Source: DASUPK01 sp035456265 (lineage in GTDB: Bacteria > Actinomycetota > Thermoleophilia > Solirubrobacterales > 70-9). Taken from it: a DNA stretch of 30,548 nucleotides. The translations under genes and the position numbers were made by a program. Shown here piece by piece: positions 15,538-21,928 of the stretch. Within the stretch, counting starts at the first letter, position 1. Each line of letters opens with the position of its first letter. Location: positions 1 through 30,548 of the forward strand of contig DATIDP010000148.1 of NCBI GenBank assembly GCA_035456265.1, given 5' to 3'. The notes under the pieces were generated by a model. The model saw only the letters and a program-made list of their open reading frames with translations, was not told where the DNA came from and ran no database searches.

Positions 15538-16527
15538 ATGGCGGAGACGGCCAACAGGGTGATGGTCCCGGGCTACCGGCACCTGCCCGGCAACCACTGC
15601 GGCTCGACCGCCCTTCGCAACCTGCTCGGCTTCCACGGGGTCGAGATCTCCGAGGAGATGGCCTTCGGATTGGGCGCCGGGGCGTGCTTCTACTACCTCC
15701 TCCTCGAGGAGCACTCGCCCTCGCGGTTCACGAACGGCCGCGCCGCGAGGCTCGAGGAGAACTTCCTGGAGCTGACCGGCGCACCGCTGCGGCTTCGCAC
15801 CGATGCGAATCCGGATGCCTCCTGGGAGATGGCGCGCGAGGCAGTCGATGACGGCAGGCCGGTGCTGCTGCTCACCGACCTCTACTACCTGGACCACTAC
15901 GGGCGCTCCGCCCACTTCCCGGGGCACGCCGTGGTGCTTGCCGGCTACGACGACCAGCTCGCCTGGCTCTCCGACACCGCCTTCGAGGACCTGCAGACCA
16001 CCTCCCTCGAGGGCCTGCGCGAGGCGCGCCACTCCCAGCAACCGGTCTTCCCGTTGGAGGGACACGCGATCGACGTGCCGGAGGGCAGCGAGATCGACGG
16101 CGACGACCTGGTCGCGCACGCTCCCCAGGCGGTCGGGAGGGCGGCGAGCCAGATGCTCGAGCCGCCGCTGGGCGAGTTCGAGGGGCTGCCCGCACTCCGG
16201 CGCTTCGCCGCCGAGGTGGGCGACTGGCCGGAGGCCGCTGAGGACTGGCAATGGTGCGGGCGCTTCCTCTACCAGGTGATCGAGCGCCGCGGGACCGGAG
16301 GCGGCAATTTCCGAACGATGTACTCGCGATTTCTGGAGGAGGCCGGTTACGAGGAATCGGAGATCGCCGCCGAGGCGGCCGCGGACTGGACCCGCCTCGC
16401 CATTGCGGCGCGGACGGCCAGCGAGCCCGAGCAGCCCGATCCCGAGCACTGGCGGAGGATGGGCGACGAGGCGCAGCGGGTGCTCGATGCCGAGGAGAGG
16501 CTCTGGACCGCCCTGGCGGAGAGCTAG
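15538..16527 (+). CDS. BtrH-like protein (BtrH N-terminal domain plus DUF4872)
   Basis: A 329-residue cytosolic protein. The N-terminal domain matches the BtrH fold, named for the butirosin enzyme that transfers a gamma-glutamyl-aminohydroxybutyryl chain from a carrier protein to ribostamycin. The putative nucleophile is Cys21 in GNHCGSTALRNLL. His126/His130 in AHFPGHAVVLAGYDD and a following Asp complete a papain-like Cys-His-Asp arrangement. The region from about 190 on is helical and fits the DUF4872 domain that accompanies BtrH. No carrier protein, aminoglycoside or peptide-synthesis gene lies nearby, so this is an orphan. It could be an acyltransferase or a peptidase-like enzyme. It ends 3 nt from the convergent methyltransferase stop. 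Confidence 0.82.
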   Translation: MAETANRVMVPGYRHLPGNHCGSTALRNLLGFHGVEISEEMAFGLGAGACFYYLLLEEHSPSRFTNGRAARLEENFLELTGAPLRLRTDANPDASWEMAREAVDDGRPVLLLTDLYYLDHYGRSAHFPGHAVVLAGYDDQLAWLSDTAFEDLQTTSLEGLREARHSQQPVFPLEGHAIDVPEGSEIDGDDLVAHAPQAVGRAASQMLEPPLGEFEGLPALRRFAAEVGDWPEAAEDWQWCGRFLYQVIERRGTGGGNFRTMYSRFLEEAGYEESEIAAEAAADWTRLAIAARTASEPEQPDPEHWRRMGDEAQRVLDAEERLWTALAES

Positions 16528-16530
16528 CCC

Positions 16531-17142
16531 CTAGGGCTTCCCGAAGCAGGCGAAGTAGCCGAGGGCGCTGCCCACCCGGCGCTCGAAGTTGAGGCCCGCG
16601 CCGCTCGCCCGCAGCCGCATCGGGCCGAGGCGGACGTAGTGCGGATCGCCGAGGAGCTCGCCGACGACGAGTCGGCCGTCCGGCTTCAGCACTCGGGCCA
16701 GCTCTCGGATGGCGGCATCCTGATCGGGGATCTCTCCCAACACTGTGACCAGGTAGGCGGCGTCGAAGGTGGCGTCGTCGTAGGGCATGGACATCGCGTC
16801 GGCCTGGGTCGGCGTGAGGTTCGCGAGGCCGTGCTCGCCCGCGCGGCACATCGTGTGGTCGAGCATCTCCGGCTGGAGGTCGAGGATGTCCACCTCGCCG
16901 TCGGGCTTCACCCAGTTGGCGACGTCGAGCGTGTAGTAGCCGGTCCCCGGGCCTACCTCCAGGATCCGTTCACCGGGCTTCGGCTCCAGAGCCTCGCGGA
17001 GTCGCGCACGCGTGATCAGCGGGTGCGGCGCTTCGACCCAGAAGCGCTGCGAGTACGGGCAGGCCGAGGGGTTCCTACGCCACCAGAGCGCCGCCGCGGC
17101 GATGGCGGCCGCTCCGCCGATCACCAGGTGGCGAAACCTCAT
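16531..17142 (-). CDS. Membrane-anchored class I SAM-dependent methyltransferase
   Basis: A 203-residue protein. An N-terminal hydrophobic helix (about residues 5-20, LVIGGAAAIAAAALWW) flanked by Arg should anchor it to the membrane. The methyltransferase domain follows: motif I ILEVGPGTGYYTLDVA (60-75), an acidic residue after strand 2 (DILDLQPEML), the QADAMSMPYDD motif and the post-motif LARVLKPDGRLVVGEL of the UbiE-like Methyltransf_11 group. The substrate is unknown; lipids or quinones are common for this group. Its ATG overlaps the stop of the 71-residue gene by 4 nt. Confidence 0.88.
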   Translation of the reverse strand: MRFRHLVIGGAAAIAAAALWWRRNPSACPYSQRFWVEAPHPLITRARLREALEPKPGERILEVGPGTGYYTLDVANWVKPDGEVDILDLQPEMLDHTMCRAGEHGLANLTPTQADAMSMPYDDATFDAAYLVTVLGEIPDQDAAIRELARVLKPDGRLVVGELLGDPHYVRLGPMRLRASGAGLNFERRVGSALGYFACFGKP

Positions 17143-17354
17143 CCGGTGAAGCCGATGCGGTGCTCGCCGGGGGCCCCGCGGAGGAAGACGACCTGCCGGA
17201 GGTCGAGGGCAATGGTGCCGTCCTCGGTCTCGATGTCGGTCCAGCCGTCCGCCTTGTCGAGCTTCTTGCGAAGGTCCTGCACCTTCTCGTCGCTGATCCT
17301 CACCGCGACGACCTGGCCGCCGGAGAAGCCGATCTCGACTCTTCCCGCCGCCAA
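17139..17354 (-). CDS. Conserved-looking 71-residue protein of unknown function
   Basis: A short protein predicted to be mainly beta: VEIGFSGGQVVAVRISDEK, a charged helix (KVQDLRKKLDKADGW), then DIETEDGTIALDLRQVVFLR and a GEHRIGF end. I do not recognise a family. A TTG start at 17354 sits 1 nt beyond the stop of the epimerase gene, and the stop overlaps the methyltransferase ATG by 4 nt. That tight coupling on both sides is the main evidence that it is real. No ATG or GTG start is available nearby in frame except internal codons that would cut the first strand. Confidence 0.68.
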   Translation of the reverse strand: MAAGRVEIGFSGGQVVAVRISDEKVQDLRKKLDKADGWTDIETEDGTIALDLRQVVFLRGAPGEHRIGFTG

Positions 17355-17355
17355 A

Positions 17356-17766
17356 TCAGTGCCCCGCCGCCGGTTCGACGATCTCGGTCAGCACCCCGCC
17401 CGTCGACTTGGGATGCACGAACGCGACCCGCGAATCGCGAATCCCGACGCGCGGCTCGGAGTCGATCAGCTCGATACCGGCGTCGCTGAGCTTGCCGAGC
17501 ACGTCCTCGATGTCCTCCACCGCGTAGGCGACGTGGTGCAGCCCCGGACCCTTCCGCTCGAGGTACTTGCCCACCGGGGTGTCGGGGCCGAGCGGCCGCA
17601 GCAGCTCGACGTGCCCGTCGCCGACGTCGAGCAGCACAGCCTCGACGCCCTGGCTCTCCACTGTTTCCCGGTGGGCGATCGGCATCCCGAGAGTCTTCTC
17701 GTAGAGGGCGATCGCACCGTCGAGGTCGTCGGTGGCGACTCCGATGTGATCGATCCGGCCGAGCAT
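17356..17766 (-). CDS. mce: Methylmalonyl-CoA epimerase
   Basis: A 136-residue VOC-fold enzyme that interconverts (2R)- and (2S)-methylmalonyl-CoA, linking propionyl-CoA breakdown with succinyl-CoA. It shows the epimerase pattern: RIDHIGVATDDLDGAIALY at the start with metal ligand His7, GHVELLRPLGPDTPVGKYL in the middle, GLHHVAYAVEDIE with a second metal His, and a C-terminal FVHPKSTGGVLTEIVEP with the metal/catalytic Glu. Length and the PKSTGGVL(T/I)E motif are diagnostic. No methylmalonyl-CoA mutase or propionyl-CoA carboxylase gene is in the window. Confidence 0.93.
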   Translation of the reverse strand: MLGRIDHIGVATDDLDGAIALYEKTLGMPIAHRETVESQGVEAVLLDVGDGHVELLRPLGPDTPVGKYLERKGPGLHHVAYAVEDIEDVLGKLSDAGIELIDSEPRVGIRDSRVAFVHPKSTGGVLTEIVEPAAGH

Positions 17767-17778
17767 GGGGCGTGCAGT

Positions 17779-18651
17779 CTACGTAGCAGGGAGGGGATCG
17801 CTCGCCCGGCTCTCGCCGTCGGCCTCCTGCTCTACCCGGAGGATCTCGCGCAATGCCGCCACCCCGACCTCGAGTTGCTCGGGGGTCGGCTCCTTCGTCG
17901 CGATCAGCCGCTGGATCTCGTGGCCCGGGCGGTGGAAGGCGCGCGCCGCGGAGGTCTCCGGGTTGCGGTCGCTCCACGCGAACATCTCGGCCGCGAGCGA
18001 CGCGCTCGCGACTCCGACGGCCGCCCGCGCGACCGGCCCCGGGCGCTCGAGAGTCCGCTCCAGCAGCAGCTGGCCCGCGGCGGAGAGCACGAGCATCGGG
18101 ACGACGAGATTGGACCCACAGCGGTCGTGCTCCTTGGTGGCCGAGGCCGGGTCGTCGGAGCCGGCCTCGTACGCACCGATGGCCTTGTGCTCGACGCCGT
18201 GGTAGGCCGCGAGGTTGCGATCGCTGAGTGCCACCATTGCGGGGGCCAGTCCGAGGGCCGCCTGCGTCAGCTCGTTCGCGGCGCTCGAGCGACGGCGGCG
18301 GAGCGCCCGGCTCGCGCTGGAGGCGATCAGCATCGCCGCGATCACGCGCACGTCCTCGAATGGCAGCCGGGCCGCCCGCAGGCGCATGCGGACCATCGGG
18401 ATCAGGATGAACGCCTCGGCGAGCCGCAGGGGTCCACGGAGCAGCGGAACCCGGACGGCGAGCTCCGGCGCGAGCGTCGGCTTCGGGCCAGAGGCGACCT
18501 GGATCTCCCCGTTCTGATCGCGCGCGGCGGCCGCCCAGGAGGTCGGCCCGTGGATCAGCAGCCCGTTCCGCAGCGCCATCCCGCCGAGCCGCAGGACGTA
18601 CTCGTCCTCGTGAGCGGAGGCCCGGTCCCCGTTCTGGCTCACGTCGCTCAC
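17779..18651 (-). CDS. DUF1385 family protein
   Basis: A 290-residue protein, GTG start overlapping the M20 peptidase stop (GTGA). It carries the DUF1385 hallmarks in order: GGMALRNGLLIHGP near residue 23, PLLRGPLRLAEAF, the YHGVEHKAIGAYE motif near 150, the RCGSNLVVPML segment, and the C-terminal HRPGHEIQRLIATKEPT motif. These proteins have several hydrophobic segments and are widespread in Firmicutes and Actinobacteria; the conserved His, Glu and Cys residues suggest metal binding or an enzyme, but the function is unknown. It lies between the peptidase and methylmalonyl-CoA epimerase genes (12 nt to the latter). Confidence 0.88.
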   Translation of the reverse strand: MSDVSQNGDRASAHEDEYVLRLGGMALRNGLLIHGPTSWAAAARDQNGEIQVASGPKPTLAPELAVRVPLLRGPLRLAEAFILIPMVRMRLRAARLPFEDVRVIAAMLIASSASRALRRRRSSAANELTQAALGLAPAMVALSDRNLAAYHGVEHKAIGAYEAGSDDPASATKEHDRCGSNLVVPMLVLSAAGQLLLERTLERPGPVARAAVGVASASLAAEMFAWSDRNPETSAARAFHRPGHEIQRLIATKEPTPEQLEVGVAALREILRVEQEADGESRASDPLPAT

Positions 18652-19985
18652 CCGAGCATCCTCCGGGACAGCTCGTAGAAGAAGCTCGCAGACAGCTCGA
18701 CGTCCGAGGCGGGGACCCGCTCATCCGCGGCGTGAATCAGCGGCGCCGCCTCGAGCAACCCGATCTCGCGGTGCGGGCAGAAGCCGTAGACCACGGCGTC
18801 GGGGAAGGCGCTCCGGAATGGATTGCTGTCACTGAACCCCGGCATGACGATCGGGGCGATCCCCGCACCCGGGTCGACCTCGCCGAGCCAATCGCGGATC
18901 GCGTCGGCGAGGGGAGAGTCGAGCGGCGAAGCGTTGCCGACCACGGCCTCACTGAACTCGACCGTGTAGTCGTCCTCGCCGATCAGGCCCTTGAGCGCCG
19001 CCAGCGCCTCCTCCTCGCCGTAACCGGGCGGGACGCGACAGTCGATCAGCACCTCGGCCTCCGAGGGGATCACGTTCGCCTTCTTGCCGGCCTGAGCGAT
19101 GGTGGGCGTCAGCGTCACGCTGAGCATCGGCTCGACCAGGAAGTCGGCGATCAGCGGCTGCCCGGAGCGCAGGCGCTCGAGGCCGGCCCTGATTCCCTCC
19201 TCGCCCGTGAAGGACTCGCCGAGCAAGGCCTCGAGCAGCGCCTCTCCGACCGGGGTCGCCTCGGGCCGGGGCTGTTCGGAGAGCGCCGAGATGTAGCGGG
19301 CCAGCTTGAGCAGCGCGTTCTCACCGATCCGTGGCACCGAGGCATGGCCGGCGCGGCCGTGGGCGCGCAGCTTCATCCGGAAGATGCCCTTCTCGCCGAC
19401 GCTGAGCACGTAGTGCCGGCGGTCTCCGAGCTGCACGACCTCGCCGCCGCCCTCGTTGACCACGAAGTCCGCCCGCACCTTGTCCGGGTGGGTCTCACAC
19501 AGCCAGTGGGCGCCGAGGCGGCCGCCGACCTCCTCGTCGGCTGTGATCACGAGGAGGAGCTCGCCGACGGGGCGCCAGTCGCTCTCGCCCAAGGCGATGC
19601 ACGCCGCGGCCTCAGCGGCGACCTGCCCCTTCATGTCGAGCGCGCCGCGGCCGCGCACCCAGCCATCGACCACGTCGCCCGCCCAGGGATCGAAGCTCCA
19701 TTCGTCCGGATCCGCCCTGACCGTGTCCACGTGCCCGAGGAGGGCGAGCGTCGGACCGTCTTCCTCACCCCGCAGCCGAGCGACCAGGTTCGGTCGGCCG
19801 GGCTCGGCCTCGAGCAGCTCACAGTCGAAGCCGGCCGCCGTCAGCCGTTCGCGCAGGAGCTCCTGGGCCTTGCCCTCATTGCCGGGGGGGTTGACGGTGT
19901 TCGTCTGGATCAGGCGGCCGAGCAGCTCGACCGCGGATGGCCCGAGTCCCTGCGGGGCTGCCCTTGTGGCGGTGCCCTCCTCCAT
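18648..19985 (-). CDS. M20/M28-type metallopeptidase (ArgE/DapE/ACY1 family)
   Basis: A 445-residue cytosolic zinc amidohydrolase. The di-zinc site is visible: His85 with Asp87 in LLGHVDTVRAD, bridging Asp117 in RGALDMKG, catalytic Glu151 and ligand Glu152 in TADEEVGG, and a late His in IHAADERV. The dimerisation (lid) domain lies between, with GRAGHASVPRIGENAL. The family covers acetylornithine deacetylase, DapE, carboxypeptidase G2-like and aminoacylase enzymes; nothing here selects one, and arginine or lysine synthesis genes are absent. It heads the minus-strand run to the methyltransferase. Confidence 0.92.
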   Translation of the reverse strand: MEEGTATRAAPQGLGPSAVELLGRLIQTNTVNPPGNEGKAQELLRERLTAAGFDCELLEAEPGRPNLVARLRGEEDGPTLALLGHVDTVRADPDEWSFDPWAGDVVDGWVRGRGALDMKGQVAAEAAACIALGESDWRPVGELLLVITADEEVGGRLGAHWLCETHPDKVRADFVVNEGGGEVVQLGDRRHYVLSVGEKGIFRMKLRAHGRAGHASVPRIGENALLKLARYISALSEQPRPEATPVGEALLEALLGESFTGEEGIRAGLERLRSGQPLIADFLVEPMLSVTLTPTIAQAGKKANVIPSEAEVLIDCRVPPGYGEEEALAALKGLIGEDDYTVEFSEAVVGNASPLDSPLADAIRDWLGEVDPGAGIAPIVMPGFSDSNPFRSAFPDAVVYGFCPHREIGLLEAAPLIHAADERVPASDVELSASFFYELSRRMLG

Positions 19986-19994
19986 GCGGCCAGC

Positions 19995-20202
19995 TTAGGG
20001 ACTCGAGCGTCCCGGACCGAGCGGCGCTCCCGCCAGGTCGACGACCCCGGTTCTCAGAATCAGCAGAGCGATGGGCGGCGCCGGTCGGCTCGGCGATCTG
20101 CCACCCCGGCTCACGGAGCAGGCTGACGTGCGCGGGCGGACCGCCGAATTCGATCAGACCGATCCGCAGCCACTCTCGCGCGATCACGCTCAGGGGCGCC
20201 AT
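19995..20202 (-). pseudogene. Chromate transporter (chrA) remnant
   Basis: From an ATG at 20202 the first 31 codons read as a ChrA N-terminus (REWLRIGLIEFGGPPAHVSL, then LLRE; about 20110-20202), the GGPPAH motif being typical of chromate efflux transporters. After LLRE the similarity stops and the frame runs into the M20 gene. About 40 nt further on, another frame offers a hydrophobic piece (ALLILRTGVVDLAGAPLG) ending at TAA 19995-19997, which could be the transporter's C-terminal end. An intact chrA needs more than 1,000 nt and only about 208 nt remain here. The N-terminal match is good; the C-terminal one is tentative. Confidence 0.55.
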
Positions 20203-20225
20203 GCGGCGTGTTCATACTGAACGGC

Positions 20226-21572
20226 ATGGCCGAGCGCCTGTTCGAGACCGGGGGCGAGACCCCGCGCACCGGCGTCCCTCCGCAGGAGGCGCCGCTGGCC
20301 ACCCGCATGCGCCCGCGCGACCTCGACGAGTTCGTCGGGCAGTCCCACCTGCTCGGCGAGGGATCCGCGCTCCGCGTCGCGATCGAGTCGGGCGAGCCCC
20401 ACTCGGCGATCTTCTACGGGCCTCCCGGCACGGGCAAGACCACCCTGGCGCGGATCATCGCCGCGCGGGTGGAGGGGGCGTTCGAGGAGCTCTCGGCCGT
20501 CAACGCGGGGCGCGCCGAGGTCCGCGAGGTGATCGCACGGGCCCGGGAGCGCCGGGCGTCGGGCCGCCCGACGATCTTCTTCCTCGATGAGATCCACCGC
20601 TTCAACAAGGCCCAGCAGGATGCGCTCCTTCCTGCGGTCGAGGAGGGCCTGGTGACCCTGATCGGCGCCACCACCGAGAACCCGTACTTCGAGGTCAACT
20701 CGGCGCTGCTCTCCCGCGCCCAGATCTACGAGTTCCGCCCGCTCACCGACGAGGAGATCGCGGGCCTCCTGGGCCGGGCGCTGAGCGACGAGCGCGGGCT
20801 GGTCGATGCGCCCCCGATCCGCGACGAGGCCCTGGCGATGCTCGCCGCCCGCACCGGCGGCGACGCGCGGGTCGCCCTCGCGGCGCTGGAGCGCGCCGTC
20901 GAGACCACCTCCGTTGCCGGCGACGCCGAGGTCTCGATGGCGGCGGTGGAGGACGCGCTGCAGCGCAAGGCGCTGCTCTACGACCGGGAGGGGGACAAGC
21001 ACTACGACTACATCTCGGCCTGGATCAAGGCGACTCGCGGCTCGGACGTCGACGCCTCGATCTACTACCTGGCGGTGATGCTCGAGGGCGGCGAGGACCC
21101 CCGCTTCATAGCGCGGCGGATGGTGATCTTCGCGTCAGAGGACGTGGGCAACGCCGACCCGCAGGCGCTGCTGATCGCCAACGCCGCGGCCCAGGCCGTC
21201 GACCGCGTCGGCCTGCCGGAGTGCGCGCTCAACCTCTCCCAGGCAGCGGCCTACCTCGCACTGGCGCCCAAGTCGAACGCCTCGACCCGCGCCATCTCGC
21301 GAGCCTCGGCCCACGTCCGCGAGCACGGCGCCGCCGAGCCGCCTCCCTACCTCCAGGACGCCCACTACCCGGGGGCGCGCAAGCTGGGGCGGGGCGAGGG
21401 CTACCGCTATCCCCACGACGAGCCCGGAGCGGTCACCGACCAGCCGCTCCCGCCCGAGCCGCTTCGCGACGAGCGCTTCTACGAGCCGACCGACCGGGGC
21501 TTCGAGGCGGAGCTGCGCGAGCGGCTCGAGCGGCTGCGCGGCCGGCTCGGCAAGCCGCGCGACCAGCGTTAG
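20226..21572 (+). CDS. rarA: Replication-associated recombination protein A (RarA/MgsA, WRNIP1 family)
   Basis: A 448-residue AAA+ ATPase acting at stalled replication forks, related to clamp-loader subunits. Walker A GPPGTGKT is at 65-72, Walker B FFLDEIHRFNKAQQD at about 118-132, sensor 1 in GATTENPYFEVN and the arginine-finger-like LLSRAQIYEF follows. The C-terminal tetramerisation part includes DKHYDYISAWIKA, RRMVIFASEDVGNADPQAL and the LGRGEGYRYPHDEP signature near residue 400. A GTG at 20208 would add six residues; ATG 20226 gives the usual N-terminus. The gene is divergent from the chrA remnant. Confidence 0.96.
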   Translation: MAERLFETGGETPRTGVPPQEAPLATRMRPRDLDEFVGQSHLLGEGSALRVAIESGEPHSAIFYGPPGTGKTTLARIIAARVEGAFEELSAVNAGRAEVREVIARARERRASGRPTIFFLDEIHRFNKAQQDALLPAVEEGLVTLIGATTENPYFEVNSALLSRAQIYEFRPLTDEEIAGLLGRALSDERGLVDAPPIRDEALAMLAARTGGDARVALAALERAVETTSVAGDAEVSMAAVEDALQRKALLYDREGDKHYDYISAWIKATRGSDVDASIYYLAVMLEGGEDPRFIARRMVIFASEDVGNADPQALLIANAAAQAVDRVGLPECALNLSQAAAYLALAPKSNASTRAISRASAHVREHGAAEPPPYLQDAHYPGARKLGRGEGYRYPHDEPGAVTDQPLPPEPLRDERFYEPTDRGFEAELRERLERLRGRLGKPRDQR

Positions 21573-21780
21573 CGCCACGTTAAGAGCGCTCGTAGCTCGC
21601 TTTGTTGGCGGCGCAACTTTCGTACGGGGGCGTGTTCTGAGGGAGGTCTGACGCTCCGGTAGCAACGCGAACGGCGGCCACAAAACCGCCGCCGGATCAG
21701 CCGGAGCCGGCGCGTAAAAAGCCGGGGAGTGGACACGGAGGCCGGGAGCTCGGGGATTGCTCTCGGCCTCCACATCTTTT
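21573..21780 (+). ncRNA. Candidate structured RNA or leader of unknown class
   Basis: This stretch after rarA has no credible reading frame but is rich in stems. One is CGGCGG/CCGCCG (21672-21691) with a CCACAAAA loop. Another is CGCCGG/CCGGCG starting at 21690, which shares bases with the first and so would exclude it. A strong intrinsic terminator follows (21737-21780). Mutually exclusive stems before a terminator recall an attenuator or riboswitch leader for the aldehyde dehydrogenase downstream, or a free small RNA. I could not match it to tmRNA, 6S, SRP, RNase P or a known riboswitch. Confidence 0.33.
21737..21780 (+). terminator. Strong intrinsic terminator
   Basis: A 12-bp stem pairs GGAGGCCGGGAG (21737-21748) with CTCTCGGCCTCC (21760-21771) around an 11-nt loop, with one G-U pair. 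It is followed by ACATCTTTT. This is the clearest Rho-independent terminator in the window. It ends rarA transcription or an independent RNA between rarA and the aldehyde dehydrogenase. Confidence 0.72.
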
Positions 21781-21928
21781 CGTCGGACACGGATCGGGGG
21801 GAGGGAGACAGCGGCCTCGGCGGGAGGCCGCTGTGCGCACGCTGACCCGCGAGCGCCCGGGGATGCCAGCGGCCGGGGCCACGTAGAATCGCCGAGGACC
21901 GAGCACAAGCGACGAGAGGGAGTCAGCG
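21781..21928 (+). promoter_or_regulatory. Upstream region and ribosome binding site of the aldehyde dehydrogenase
   Basis: This 148-nt region follows the terminator and must hold a promoter for the next gene if the terminator is efficient. A good Shine-Dalgarno sequence, GAGAGGGAG (21914-21922), lies about 6 nt before the ATG at 21929 and fixes that start. No confident -35/-10 pair is assigned. Confidence 0.45.

Noticed and set aside
16639..18678. 679-codon plus-strand frame
   Set aside because: Shadow opposite the methyltransferase, epimerase and DUF1385 genes, all of which have clear motifs.
21573..21780. tmRNA, SRP RNA, 6S RNA or tRNA in the gap after rarA
   Set aside because: No tRNA-like acceptor or T-loop, no SRP loop signature and no convincing 6S-type bubble were found, so no class is assigned.
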